From positions 70,165,850 to 70,229,849 of the forward strand of contig CM054113.1 in assembly GCA_028673005.1 (NCBI GenBank): 64,000 nt of DNA, in the 5' to 3' direction. The position numbers and the translations under genes were made by a program. The notes beneath the pieces were generated by a model. It saw only the letters and a program-made list of their open reading frames with translations, was not told the origin of the DNA and made no database searches. This document shows positions 45,701 to 60,894 of the stretch, one piece after another (positions within the stretch are counted from its first letter, which is position 1; each line of letters starts with the position of its first letter). The DNA comes from Tanypteryx hageni (lineage: Eukaryota > Arthropoda > Insecta > Odonata > Petaluridae).

Positions 45701-48700
45701 TGCATATTTTCGACAATGATTTCTCGAACCCAAGGGTCCATCATGAAAACCCCGAGACCTGGTCAATTTTCATTAAAATTTGTGACCTGAAGGTCATAAC
45801 CTCTTCTTGTAAGTGTAAATGCACTGAAAACACTGAGGACAACAATGCCAGTAACCTTGGTAACCTCTTTTTGAAATGTGAAAAAATCTGGAAAAATTCT
45901 ACTACAATCTTACAATTCGAGCAAATTCAAATTAGATAAATAAATAGACGATAAGAATCTACATTCTTTTCTGTGTAAAATATTGCAAATTCTGCAATGA
46001 TTTCTCAATTCTGAGACATTACACATATAGTTTTCCACAATCTGTCTGATGTTATGCTACACATGTCCGCTATAAAAATGTGAATTACACGATAAAGGAT
46101 CAAGATACGCTTGAAATTTGGCTTTTTTTGTTTCTACCTTTATCATTGTTTCTTTTTTGTTAAAATGAGTTACATGTACGAAATATACATAAACAAATAA
46201 AAAACCCAAAGCATTAATCAAAGTAAGGGTAGACCCCGATTTACAAAAGGGTTACATTCATGAAAAACTCTCCGTAAATCAAAAATTCATAAATGGAAGC
46301 ATAATTTCCTATTGACCCGGTACCAATGTACGTTATTTACTAATTATAAATTAGTGAATTTGATCTTGTTCAGAAATGATGTTCTTTTAGTTTTATTTTT
46401 TATAACATTTTAACAACCGGAACACTTCTAGCTAAATTTTTAAAGTACAAGAATGGTGTTCCAGTGCATTCAGTCCAATTCGAACACTGATGGCAAGTAA
46501 TTATTCTAAACACCCCTGTATTAATGATGTTCTTCACGCAACATGATGTCATAGTCATGTGACTTACTATTTGATCGTAGGTTGTAAAAATAAATGAAAA
46601 TATCAAAATGATAACAATAATATTCAATACATAGTTATTGAAATAGTGTGTGGCAAGTGAAATAAAAATTTTGGTACAAGTTAATATTAAATAATTTTTA
46701 TTTGTTTACATAGTATTGAAAGTTTTGATTCCTTGCGAGAAAGAACAAAGATTTTTAATGTCGTGACTGTTCTAAGATTTCTGATTCAAAACAATCAATC
46801 ATACTGTATTATTATTGTTATTATTAATAATATTATCATTATTTTTTCTTCTGTCGCTCATTTTCTTGACCAGATTTGTTATGAAAAAATAACGTATTTT
46901 TTACGTAACTTCAAGATTTTTGTTCGTATAACGAAGCACTGGATAACATTTTTTTTTCATAACTTCAAAATTTCGTAAAATGGAGCAAAGTAAATTGAGT
47001 TTGACCTGTATAGTCATAATAAAGGAATAAAAATTGTCAATCAAGTTAGGATGCTGGAATGCATCCCCACTATTTACATTATTTGTTATGGGAAATTCAT
47101 GTCCAACTAACACGATTTCACCTTAAATGATTTTTTTAAGAATGCATCTATTATGTTAGTTGGGGACTAGGTGTACGTTGTTTTAAGTCACAGTTTTCAG
47201 GAGCGCATCTCTGACATATAGCGTGGACTTGTGTACTACTGATTTAATATTTGCAAATATTTATTTCTGCATTTATCATGAGGGCATGTAGCGCATTGCC
47301 CATGTACCTAGAGTATACACACTTACTTCACTTCCAATGGAGGATCTACTGTAAGGGGGAAGGAGAGATTAGACCCAAAGCCATTACGTATGTAGTGGCA
47401 GGAAATTGCACCCTTTGATGAAAAGGAGAAGGGAAGTTTTGTAGAACTCCATAAGACAAGGATGTCCAACCCCTCAATTTATCGGAGGGAGCAGATGTGG
47501 TAAACTGCCTACACTCCAGGGGTTAACAGAATTTGTCCAGGTTTTGCTAATCTGAAAGCTGGTCACCTTAATGTTAAACCAACATGAAACGTGCATGTAT
47601 TTCTCCCTCTCATATCAATAATGCATACCAAATTGAAAACAATCCATTTAAACCAATAAATAATGCATGAAAAAGTGACACACCGAATTCAATTTTGTTT
47701 CCAACTGACTGCCTTTGGCTAAAGCCATACCAGCCCAGGAATCAAGACGCAATGGATTGATGCAGACATCCAGCAGGTAATTCTTGATTGCCTTATCCTG
47801 GAAAGAGATTTAATATTCATTAAGATGATGAAGATTTAATACAGCACACAATTTATTAATTCACTGACCCATTCATTGTTTTTGAAGTAGAAATCTCCAA
47901 GAAGATAGTAGATGCTAGAAATTGACCTTGGAAATGATACAGTTTCACCTTCTCGTGTTGGAAGTATCTTTCTTTCTCCATTAATATAATCACTCATCTT
48001 TTCTAAAAGTTGAGCTGAAATGAATATGCAATGGAAAGTATCATTGATTGATTAAAGTCAGCTTGGCAGAAGGGGGTCCATAATTTATTATACAATTAGG
48101 AAATTTTTGATAATACTTACATGAGTCACATTCTGGTGGAACAAGTGCAGTAATTCTGCGGAAGAGCTGTTCTATTTCAACAGAAATAGATCCCACCTGA
48201 TAAGAATCAAACTCTGGAAGATTATCTGGTTTAAGGCACTCAAACACTTGCATAGCACGTTCCCAGTTCAATGGCATAGGAGGAACTCCATGCTCTTGTA
48301 AGTAGCGAGCCTGAGGATAAGAAGAGACAACACAATGCTAAAAAGCAGCAGTCAGAGGAAGAACAGTAATAATTAGAGTAAAATTACTGAAAAAATTCTC
48401 ATCACAATTCAAATCCTAACATAAAATGAGCTAGGTCATGCTGTAAGATGGCAGGTCGATCACCTTTGAGAATAACAAAAATGCTTTTAACTCAAAAAAT
48501 TTGTTCTTTTTCAGTCAAACTTTCAGGAATTACTTGCCAATTCCACTATAAAATTTTAAGCTGCTCGCCATCTACATTGAAGTCATAGGTTTGATTCCAA
48601 GAGCGTTTATTTTCTCCATTTGATTAACACAGGAATGAGTGCAGCATATTAGTCATTTGCATTTTAAAATTACTTAGAATCATTGTAGTTCAAGACTTGA

Positions 48701-48880
48701 AATAAAGAACGTCTGAAAAAATGATATTTCATCTTACTGTCATCGATTTTTGAATGTGTCGAATCAATCCACAAATTAGTTTTTAACGTCAAAATTTGAT
48801 GCATTTTTATGTGAAAATCTCTTGTTGTCAAGATGATTTGCACTATTGCCAATTTCGTGTAATTGCATAAGATTGACTGG

Positions 48881-48950
<70 letters not shown>

Positions 48951-51900
48951 CAACTTACGGAAAAGGAAAGGTAAAATGAATATATGGATGTCAACAAGGT
49001 GTTGGGATGAGGAAACCCAGTGAGCACTCACCAATCAGACGACTTCAGGTTGGCGAGGCTCCGGGGATGTCGAAGCGACACACGTAAAATAACACAAAAA
49101 CACAGAAACATCACAAACGTAAAGCTTTCGGAACTACTCCTTCTTCAGCTACAGAGAGAGAACTGATGGCGGTGACACTGGGTGGAGGCATGGGGGTGGA
49201 AGGGTAGTACGGAAAGGTCGAGGATTGGAGGAAACGGAGGGGGTTGGGGATGGGTAGGGTGTTGGAAGAAGACAGGAAGGGTGTGAAAAGCTATCGAAGG
49301 TTGAGGCCTGGGGGAGTGAAGGAGTTTAGGAGATGGATATGCGAAAGCTCCCACTGACGGAGTTGGGGAGCCGAAGCATTGTCGGGGAGAGCGCGAATGA
49401 CTCTCACTGTGAAGCAGTTGTTGAACTTTAAATTATGTTTGTTCGCATGAACGGCCACCGGCAGCGGTCGTTTGAGAATGACGCTGTTGCGGTGGCCATT
49501 CATGCGGATGTTGAGGGGATTGCTGGTGAGGCCAACATAAAAGGCGGGACATTGGGTGCATCTCAGGAGGTAAATGATATTGCGGGTGGTACAGTTGGTG
49601 GTGGAAGTTATGGGGTAGGTGATGTTAGTTGTGGGACTGGAGAAGGAGTTGCAGGGGGGGTTTATTGGGCATGTTAGACATCGGGGTCTACCGCAGGGGT
49701 AAGATCCGGCAGGGTGTAAAGGCGTGGATGCTGGGGGTTCTTTCTTCCATAGAATATTTGCCAGATTAAGGGGACGGCGGAAGGAGAGCATCGGTGGTCT
49801 GGGAAATGGAATCTGGTGAGGGGAGGATGAGAGGATAAGGTGGGCGGCTTTCAGGATGTTTTTCAGAATTTCATGGATGCCGGGGAAATACAGGGTGGTT
49901 AGGGTGAGTTGGAGGGTGGAATCGGTGGTGGTGTGGGTATTGAGGTGGGAGTTAGGGGTGGCGGGTGCGACTGCCCGCCGGATTTGGTCTCGGATCAGAT
50001 CCGGCGGGTATCCGCGCTGTAAGAAGGCATGTTCGAGGGTGGAGCAGTACTCGGGCAGGGAATCTCTGTCCGAGCAAATTCTCCGCCCTCGTCGGGCTAG
50101 GGCGTAGGGAATAGAGGTTTTGGTGTGGAGGGGATGGCAGCTGTTGAACTGGAGATATTGAAGGCGGTTGGAAGGCTTGAGGTGCACGCTGGTGTGGATT
50201 TTGTTTTCCCGGATGGAGAGATCGACATCCAGGAAGGTGATGTTGGAGGCAGAGGAGTGGTGGGTGAAGGAAAGCGTGGGGTGGGATGAGAGGCGTTGTA
50301 AAAAGGATTGTAGCGAGTCGGGTCCATATGTCCAGAGAAGAAAAATATCGTCAATATACCTCAGCCATAGGAGTGGTCTGGGGGAAACGTCAAGAAAGCG
50401 TTCCTCCCATTCGCCTAAGAAGGCATTGGCATAGGAGGGCGCCATGCGAGTGCCCATCGCGGTACCTTTTATTTGTAGGTAGTGGCGCCCTCCGAAAGAG
50501 AAGTTGTTTTTTTGGAGCACCATTTCAGCCAGCTTCGTTAGGAAATGGGAGGATGGTCTTGTGTCAGGTGGTCTGGAGTCCAATAATTTTCTCAGGGCGG
50601 ACAGTCCTTGGTTGTGAGGGATGTTGGTGTAGAGGGAGCAGACGTCTATAGTGGACATAATTGTGTTAGGTGGGAGAGGGGAAGGGAGTGATTTTAGGCG
50701 TAGTAGAAAGTGGTTTGTGTCTCTGATGAAGGATGGGATTTGACGGACGAGAGGTTGTAGGTGGGAGTCAACATAGGCAGAGATGCGTTCCGTGGGAGAA
50801 TTAAAGCTGGCAACAATGGGGCGGCCGGGGATGTTGGGTTTGTGGATTTTTGGGAGTAGGTAGAAGGTTGGGGTCCGGGGTGTGTTGGGGATCATCAGGG
50901 AAATGGTGGAATCAGAGAGGCCTTCTTGTTTTCCCACGGAACGCAGATATGCAGAAATTTCGGAGGAGTGGCGGTCAGTGGGGTTGGAGGGGAGAGGAAG
51001 GTAAGAAGTTTGGTCAGATAGTTGGCGGAGGGCTTCGTCGTTGTAATGCGAGCGGTCCATTACCACGGTGGTGGTACCTTTGTCTGCAGGGAGGATAATA
51101 ATTTTGTCGTTGCGTTTCAACGTAGAAATTGCGTGTCTTTCTGGTTTCGTCAAATTGTCGTTGTGGTCAAGGAGGTCGGGAAAGTTGGGCTGGGCGACTG
51201 CGTGAATTATGTAATTAGCATATTGCTCGATGGGATGGTGGGGAGGAAGAGAGGGTGGGATGTATTGGGAAGGGGGTTTGAAGGCAGAAAGGGATTGTGG
51301 AAGTGAGTCGGGGGAAGATGAGGAGTCAGATGTGGGTGGGGCGGCTTTGAGGCGGAGTAAGCGTACGAAGGCTTGTATGTCGGCAAGGAGACAAAAATGG
51401 TCAAATTTTATGGTGGGGCAGAAGGAGAGGCCCCGGGAAAGGAGGGCATTCTCGGCGGGGTTAAGAACATGAGAGGAAAGGTTCAGGACGTCATCTGGCT
51501 GGGAGGGGTTTGCGGTATGCGTGGGGGTGAGGTCCTGCGGCGAATTGGGATGCATCCTCGGTTCGCGGGTTGAAACAAAGGGAGACCTCCTGAGAGAGTG
51601 TAGTGGGGGTGGAGTGGGGATTCCCAAAAGGTCGGCCAAGGAGGGTTTTTGGGCGAGGAGAGGCAGGGGAGGGGGGATGTCGGACTTACCAGCTGGGAAG
51701 AAGGGGAGAGGTAGGCCGAGCTGGAGGTGGCGGACGCACATAAGGGAAAGTTTGCGTATGAGTCTGTATCGGTTGGCTGCGATATCCTCTGCAGCTCTAC
51801 GGAAAATGGCGTCGAGATCAGCTGTGGAGTTTTGGGAATGATTGAGTTCGTGTATGAGGGTTAAACATTTCTCAAAGTGCATGTTAGAGAGTGATTTATA

Positions 51901-52530
51901 GTGGCGTAAGATTAGACGGACAATGTTGAGGGACATGAGGTGATATGTAAGGGCGAAAGATGAGCGGATAGCCGGAGGAAGGCCCGATAGGGGGATTCTC
52001 ACGGTGAGACCTTTGGGGGGGAGCCCTAGTTCTAGGCAGCCATTGAGGAATTCAATCTGGCAAGTTAATGATGTATGTTTGCGGAGGTGATAACGGAAAC
52101 GGCGGATATTTTCCATGGTGGAAGGAGAAGTATAAAGAATAAAAGATAAAGGCGATAGGAAAGTTGGTAAAAAGGAAAGGATGACAGACACGAAAGGATA
52201 AGGTAAAATAATATAACAACTTACGGAAAAGGAAAGGTAAAATGAATATATGGATGTCAACAAGGTGTTGGGATGAGGAAACCCAGTGAGCACTCACCAA
52301 TCAGACGACTTCAGGTTGGCGAGGCTCCGGGGATGTCGAAGCGACACACGTAAAATAACACAAAAACACAGAAACATCACAAACGTAAAGCTTTCGGAAC
52401 TACTCCTTCTTCAGCTACAGAGAGAGAACTGATGGCGGTGACACTGGGTGGAGGCATGGGGGTGGAAGGGTAGTACGGAAAGGTCGAGGATTGGAGGAAA
52501 CGGAGGGGGTTGGGGATGGGTAGGGTGTTG

Positions 52531-52604
<74 letters not shown>

Positions 52605-55600
52605 CTATGTTAAATGTTAAATAACATGTCCATATTCATGAAATTTTGATGCTATTTTTAAGTTTAACCACTACCTTGGTTATGATAAATAATGAAACAG
52701 TAACTAAAGTAAATGAATATTCAATGATCGTGATAAACAATGCTGAATATTTGAAGTTATTTGAGGATATTTTCTGCAAAAGCTAAGTTTTTAATCTTTG
52801 GCTAAAACACAAAAATTAAATTTATATACATTTATTTTAATGAAATCACACTGTGTATGCACTAAAGAGTAAAAACTAAATCTAAAATTCACATGTTTGT
52901 ATGTTCCAGAAAGTAAATATAGTTTTGGGCATATAAAAGATGTATAGCATAATTTTTAACAAATAAATTTTCATTAATATTTCTTTTTCACATAACATTT
53001 ACATAACCAAAACTATTTTTAATTTCTGGAACATTCAATTATGTGAATTTTCTAATTATTGTTTTCTTTTTAGTACATATAAAAGTTGGTTTCCTTAACT
53101 TTTTATTTAAATTTTAACTTAATACTTAACGCACACATACCTGTCATTTTTATGGGCAGTTACACTAGTTTTAAATAATTTTATGAACCAAATGTAAAAG
53201 TATACAATACAATTACACAAAAGGAATAATAAACCAGCTTAATGAATATAACGTTTAAAATAAAAAATTATTAAAAACATTCATAAGTAGGATATACTCT
53301 CCATTAACTGAGCTAATTAGGTGTATGGGTGCATAATTATTTTAAAAAATGAAGAATACAGCATACAACCCATATTTCAATGCCTTGCTCTTACTTGATT
53401 TTCCATATTTAAATACTATAAATTAAAAAAATTCCTTTAATAAATAGAAATATGCAAGGAAGTTTTAATTTCATGCACCAACATTTCAAAAAACAAAATC
53501 TGGATCCAGTTTATTGGGAGTATATTCTACAGGTGTTTGAAAATTTTTATTTTGGTGCAATTACCTTAGTTTTTTTACTCGGATATGAGTATAAACAGAA
53601 TAAAACTTGCTCCAAGTTCTGATTCAGACAATCACGAAAGGAAGCTAAAGCAGTCGAACGAAGTTTTGGTACCACAACATCCAATATGTGAAACAATAAG
53701 GCACCTTCATTGAGGCAACACCAAGAACGCCTATGAAAAATTCACAAGTACTTAATTATGCACAAAACAAATAAATCACAATATATTTCAATTAAATAAA
53801 CTAAATGTTTCCCATACTTAATATTAATAAAAGATCATACTTTCAGGCAAAATTTTTAATTATTTTTGTTTTCTTTTCTAATATTTTCATTTTTAAATGG
53901 CAATCATAAGGTATTTAGCAGTTTTAAGCAGTACAACATGCAAACAAAGATAGCAAATGTGAGAAATGACCAATTGGAATTATATAAACACAAATAAAGA
54001 ATACAAAATTAGATATTTGAATCGCATGAAGAGCTTCGCCATAAAATGATGTCTAAATTACTTTAATGCAGATTTAAAATTGGATAGAATATAAACTAAC
54101 CGCCCCAAGTAATCATGAGCAGTAAAAAGAATCATAATGGATGAAGGAACTTCTTCCAACAATGTAATGCTCTTCTCTGGATCTCCACAAGCAGCAGTAT
54201 CATTCAGTCCTTTCTCCTTGGTCTCAAAGCTGAAATTATATGATACTTTTATAATCTTTAATCAGTATCATGCCATTAGATGGCATAAGCACACAAATTT
54301 GCAATTTTCTAATCAATTGTTTCTCAACCTTTTTCACTGAAGATCCCTTTCTGAGCAAACAAAAACCTGTGACTCTCTTCATTCAAAATTGAGTCCTTAA
54401 CCTTCAATGTATAAAAAAATAAAGTCTTCCAGTAACATGAATGACTGGATTTACATGCTCTAAATTTTAATAATTGTGCCATTAATAGCAATTTCTTGAT
54501 AACTAAAAATGCTAACAAAAGTTCATGAATGAAGACGTTCAATTCAAAGTATATAGGAGTTAATATGGTTCCACAATAAGCATTCCCAGATAGATTAGCA
54601 GTACCTATATATTTCAAAAAATTTCTTTACCTAAAGTTACATGCAAAAACTCTCCTAAGATTTTAGATTTTATTCCTCAGATAATCATGTTCCTTACTGT
54701 GTGATATATGGTTTCCTATATGATTTTACAATGCATTGAAAAATTTAGCAAACAGAAATTTAATTTGTAACATCTACTATAATAATAACGCCATTCCCTC
54801 CCTCATTCCGCTTTGTCGCCCCGGCAACTGATAAATATTAATCTGATATGGAAATCACAAAATATTGGAAGTGGAAGTAAATAAATAATGGTAGGTATTT
54901 TATTTTAGAGAATAAAATTAGACAACAAATTATATACCTAAATTTCAATCATAAGCATTTATAATTTTGTTTCTTTTATGATTCATTTACAAAGCAACGG
55001 AAATTTTGATTTGAAGATACAATTAGTTAACATATGAGTTTTAGCAAAATTATGAGCACTGCACTTGAATTCTACGAAAATGATAAATGGGAAGAGTTTT
55101 AATTTGATTCTTTAGTCGTGCCTACCTATCATTTTCACGGACAGTTCCACTAGTTCTAGATATTCTTCCAAGAAGAAGAATGAAATTATAAAAATGCTTT
55201 TTATGTTACCAAACATGTAAATCCTGTCTGGATGAAGAATAGCATTTCTATTGGTAACATTCAGGGTTCCCCAAACAAGACAATCATAACAAAATTCCTT
55301 CATTTTGATCGAATTGAAAATGAGAAATTCTAATTTAAAGATAAATCCCTCTAAATATTTGTGACATTTAGTAAAATTTATAATTAAAGTCTATAGAAGA
55401 AAGCATTGCAAATCAGTAATGAAAGTTGATTATGGAACAGAGCTTACTGAGCTATAATGTAGTGGAGGAGAATCCATGGAGTTATTGTCTCAATAGGAAG
55501 TTCAAATACATTATCAGAAGTCAGTTGATGACAGACTACTTGGCTAAGGGTCTGTACAAGTCTAGCCATCTTATTGTTACTCATTCCATCCACTGAAAAT

Positions 55601-58600
55601 AATAAAAAAATTAATAATCTTCAGCTTGAATTATTAAAAAAATTCTTCAAGTAAAGAAATGTGGCAATCATCCAATCAATCTCACAGAAATTACGATATT
55701 TACTCACATATAAGCCATGCCATATTTACTTGAATATAAGTCATACTATATTTATGTACTTGCATATGAGCAGTTTGTGGAAAATTCTTCAAAAACAGCT
55801 CTTTCAAAAATAAACCTTAAAAAAAAACCTATTCTATGACAGCACCATTGGAGGGACATAGTGTTTGTCCCTCTTTGCTTCTTTCACTTGAATTTGAGTT
55901 AAATGTTAAAAATACAATATGATATGAAATTCTTCAATAAAACTGAATTACAGGTATGCCTCGTTTAGCGCATGTTCTTTTAGCACATTTTCGATATAGC
56001 GTGGTTGGCATCTCGGGACTAAAATTTTAATTTCTGAAAACTTATAAAATAAAGTTCCTAAATGCTATGCTTTCATTACTGTCCCAAAATTTTTCTCACA
56101 TTCATTCGTAGTTCACTCTCTGTTCAGTTATAGTCATTCCACTCTAATTAAAAACAAATTTGTGGTTATTTATACAATTATTAGCTTTATTTTTATCTCA
56201 CTCGTTTAATTTGACTATGTTTTTTACATTGGTTTGCTGCAATTCCAGTCTTTTACAGTGATGCTAACATTGGAAGTTCTAAACTTGTTAACATTACTGC
56301 TGAGATGTGCAGGGTTGGGTTTGCTTTGGAAGGGTTTTTCTTTGGGATTGGGTTAGATGAAAAGAAATCTCTTAGCAAATGTTATTAGAAAATTGTGATT
56401 TTCCATCATAAAGAATCAGTTTTTTGAAGCTTTTGTACACCAATATGTTCATAATAAATAATTATTTAATACTTCATTTTCTTGACTTTAAATTACCGTA
56501 TATACTCGTGTATAAATTCTTTAAATCCGAAAATTCTGAGTTGCAGAAATTTGCTTACAAGGCAAATTGTTTCAGGCTTAAAGTTCAAATTTTGAGTGAA
56601 GTTTAAACTCGTAAATTTATATTTAATTTATCAAACTATACATAACACTTATTTTACATAATATTAAATGGCTAGAGGAATTTAATGACAGTATTTCACG
56701 TGAAATCTTAAATTTCATTACGTATTGTGATCGCCTTCCTCTCATAGTTATTTGCTGCTGAAGATGACGAAAAAGATGAATTCTATGAGTTTTAAATTAC
56801 TTACATTGTTAATTATATATAATACTAGTAGAAGGTGCTTGCATACTGCAAGCATTTCATCTCACCTTGAAAAAACATTAATTTTTCATAGAGATATTTC
56901 ATCATGATAAATATTTCTTTAATTATAAAGATTTCTCCTCGGGACCGGTTTTAGTTTTTTCATTATGGAACAATAATGGAGTTAAACAATCACTAATTTT
57001 TACAATTTTAGGAATATTATACTTTTCCCACATTGGGTTAATAATGCCACAAATTTTGCCAAATTTTAAATTTATAACACAATTAGAAGTGAAATAACAT
57101 TTTTGTAATTGTTTAAATTTAAATAATTTTTAACGGCCGCAATAAAAATTCATGGATATATTGAAATGCCTATTCGTTTATTTAGGCTAAATTATAAATA
57201 ACTTAAAAATTTCAGCTTCCTAACTCGCCACGTAGTGTCTAAACATTTACCTATTTGTTTAAACTTTAAGAATTTTTAACTACCAATCAAATTAAATAAT
57301 CAAAATTTCTAAAATCCCTATTTCGTTATTTTACAAAACCTGCCTCTAAAAAAAATTTCAGCTCCGTAGGACATTCGGAAATACATAAACCTTGAAAATT
57401 GGTTTAAACAATTGTGAATTTTTAGCGGCTGCATTCTTGCACTTTTTCAAGATTTTCGTTTTTTCTAGGCGGTTTTGCACAAAATCTTACCTAAGAAAAA
57501 AATATCCAATCTCCAGCTCATCTGGAAGTGCCTAAACATTTGTATCCTCCTATATGTTATCATTATATATCGACGTTTCTTACAGAGGAGGATATAACAT
57601 ATCATTATCTATTATATATCGACGACTCTTACAGAGGAGGATATCATTCTATATAGACGTTCCTTACAGAGGAGGAGGATATAACATACTAGTAAAAGCA
57701 TACTGCAAGCATTTCATATCACCTTGAAAAAACATTCATTTTTCAGACAGACATTTCATCATTACAAATATTCTTTTAATTCTAAAGATTTCACCTCTGC
57801 AGCGATTTTCGTTTTTCCTACATGTAAAAATAATAGTTTAAAACAATCCCCAAATGTTGCAATTTTAAACATTTTCTCCATTATGGGGTACTAATGCTAC
57901 ACATTTGAGCCAAATTTTAAAGTTGTAGCACTTCTAGAAGTAAAATAATATTTTTCTAATTGTTAAAAATTTAAACATTTTTAACGGTTGCCGCAATATA
58001 TATATGGAGAGATTGAAATGTTTATTTGTGCAAATGCACTGTTCTGTAAATAATTTGAAAATTGCAGCTTCCTAGCTCATCCCGTAGAACCTAAAAAATT
58101 ATTAAACTTTAATGTTCAAATGGGGTTAAAACAACCCCTAAAAATTAAAAATTTTAAAATTTTCTATTTTTATAGTTGGTTATTGCAAAATTTCAGCTTC
58201 CTAAACTTATTAGATTGGTCTACACACTAGATTACGTTTTCCCATGCTAACTTATGGGAGATATTCCGGGGTCTCTGGAGTCGAACCCAAGACACTGTAA
58301 GCAAAAGTAACAATAATTCCTAATAGATATTGCGGCCATCTAGCAACACTGATAATTTCATTTTTCTAGTTTACCGGTAAGTGCCCATAATTAATTTACA
58401 AAAATGGCGCAATGCTTTTCTTATGGGAAAAAACGCAACTTTCGGAATTTCTGGAGTCGAACTCATGTGACTTAGGTAAGAAGTCTCATTTTATCTGTAG
58501 GTTTCTCCATCATATCTACAAAAACTGAAACTTTGAGCTCTCTAGCTCTTGTAGTTTGGGCTGGACATTAGTATCCTCCTGTTATATCCTCCTCTGTAAG

Positions 58601-60894
58601 AGTCCTCGATATATAATGATACTAGTAGTTGGTGCTTGCATACTGCAAGCATTTCATCTCACATTAAAAGAACATTCATTTTTCAGAGAGAAATTTCAAC
58701 ATTACAAATAGTCTTTTAATTCTAAAGATTTCATTTCTGCAGCGATTTTCGTTTTTCCCACATGTAAGAATAATAGTTTAAAACAATCTCCAAATGTCGC
58801 AATTTTAAAAATTTTACACTTTCTTCATTATAAAGTTCTAATTCTACATATTTTAGCCAAATTTTAAAGTTGTAGCACTTAAAGAAATAAAATAATATTT
58901 TTCTAATTGTTTAAATTTAAATAATTTTTAACGGCCGCCGCAAATAATATATGGTAAATTTGAAATGTTTGTTTGTGCAATCTCACTACTCTGTAAATAA
59001 TTTGAAATTTTCATCTTCCTAGCTCATTCCGTAGTACCTAAACAGCTATCTATTTGTTTAAACTTTAAGAATTTTTAACTGCCAAACAAATTAAAATATC
59101 AAAATTTGTATAATCCCTATTTCGTTTTTTTAAGAATTCTACTTTTTAAAAAAATTTCAACTCCGTGGCACATTCGGAAATATATAAACCTTGAAAATTT
59201 GTTTAAACAATTGCGAATTTTTAGCGGCCGCATTGTTGCACTTTTTAAAGATTTTCGTTTTTTCTAGTCGGTATTGCACAAAATTCTACCTATGAAAAAA
59301 ATTTCGAATCTCCAGCTTATCTGGAAGTGCCTAAACATTAGTATCCTCCTGTTATATGTTATCTATTATATATCGACGACTCTTACAGAGGAGGAGGATA
59401 TAACATACATATAACAGGAGGATACTAATGTTTAGGCACTTCCAGATAAGCTGGAGATTCGAAATTTTTTTCTTAGGTAGGGTTTTGTGCAAAACCGACT
59501 AGAAAAAACGAAAATCTTGAAAAAGTTCAACAATGCGGCCGCTAAAAATTTGCAATTGTTTAAACAAATTTTCATGGTTTATGTATTTCCGCATGTGCTA
59601 CAGAGTTGAATTTTTTTTTATAAGTAGAATTCTTAAAAAAACGAATTAGGGATTATACAAATTTTGATATTTTAATTCGTTTGGCAGTTAAAAATTCCTA
59701 AAATTTAAACAAATAGAAAACTGTTTAGACATTAGGGGAGAAGCTAGGAAGCTGAAATTTTCAAGTTATGTACAGAGTAATGCATTTGCACAAATAAACA
59801 TTTGAATCTTTCTATAAACATATTGCGGCGGCCGTTAAAATTTTTTAAAATTTTAACCATTGGAAAAATATTATTTCACTTCTAGAAGTGCTACCACTTT
59901 AAAATTTGGCAGATATGTGTAGCATTAGTATCCCATAATGGAGAAAGTATAAAATTCTTAAAAGTTTTTGGATTGTTTCAATCTATTATTTTTACATAAG
60001 GGAAAAACCAAATCTTTAGAATTACAAAAATATTTGTAATGATGAAATATCTGTCTGAAAAATGAATGTTTTTGAAGGTGAGATGATATGCTTGCAGAAT
60101 GCAAGCACCTTCTACTAGAATATAGACATTTCTTACAGAGGAGGAGGAGGAGATAACATATAACATATAGGAGGATACTAATGTTTAGGCACTTTCAGAT
60201 GTGCAGGAGATTCGAAATTTTTTTCTTAGGTAGTATTTTGTGCCAAACCGACTAGAAAAAACAAAAATCTTGAAAAACTGCAACAATGGGGCCGCTAAAA
60301 ATTCGCAACTGTTTAAACAAGTTTTCAAGGTTTATGTATTTCCGAATGTGCCATGGAGCTGAAATTTTTTTTCGAGGTAGGATTTGTAAAAAAACGAAAT
60401 AGGGATTATAGAAATTTTGATATTTCTATTTGTTTGGCAATTAAAAATTCTTAAAGTTTAAACAAATAGGTAGATGCATAGGCACTACGCCGTAAATTAG
60501 GGAGCTGAAATTTTTAAATTATTAAGAGGTTAGTCTATGTAAACGAATAATCATTTCAATTTATCCATAAAGTCGTTATTTTGGCCGTTAAAAATTATTT
60601 AAATTTAAACAATTAGATAAATGCTATTTCACTTCTAATTTTACTATAAATTTAATATTTGGCAGAAATGTGTGGCATTATTAACTCAACGTGGGAAAAG
60701 TATAATATTTCGAAAATTGCAAAAATTAGTGGTTGTTTTACTCGATTATTGTTCCATAATGAAAAAACAATAACCCATCCAGAGGAGAAATCTTTAGAAT
60801 TAAAGAAATATTTCTCATGATGTAATATATCTCTGAAAAATTAATGTTTTTTTTAAGGTGAGATTAAATGCTTGCAGTATGCAAGCACCTTCTA

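Larger units (their letters stand above)
42395..47683 (-). other. CABIN1 intron 8
   Basis: 5.3 kb: the 119-bp duplication, a dispersed repeat copy at 42760-43460, decayed hAT/Tigger-like ends around 43660-44790 and 46230-47010, and a SINE remnant at 45580-45660. No coding exon seen. Confidence 0.6.
48950..52533 (-). mobile_element. Penelope-like retroelement with identical 318-bp terminal repeats
   Basis: 3,584 bp. The left repeat 48950-49267 and right repeat 52216-52533 are the same length, in the same orientation and, by eye, identical. This matches the pseudo-LTR layout known for Penelope-like elements. One open frame runs between them. The GC content is far above the surrounding intron. 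It lies in sense orientation in a CABIN1 intron, flanked on both sides by (TA)n. Confidence 0.93.
48311..53564 (-). other. CABIN1 intron 5
   Basis: 5.25 kb, of which 3.6 kb is the Penelope-like element in a (TA)n tract. A family B Helitron-like end lies at 53138-53168; the rest is AT-rich. Confidence 0.8.

Noticed and set aside
46229..47010. A Tigger-like element from CCCCGATTTAC to AATTGAGTTTGACCTGTA
   Set aside because: The termini share too few bases after decay to claim a boundary.
49435..51841. Many plus-strand frames over the Penelope-like element
   Set aside because: Shadows of the GC-rich minus-strand RT/GIY-YIG gene.
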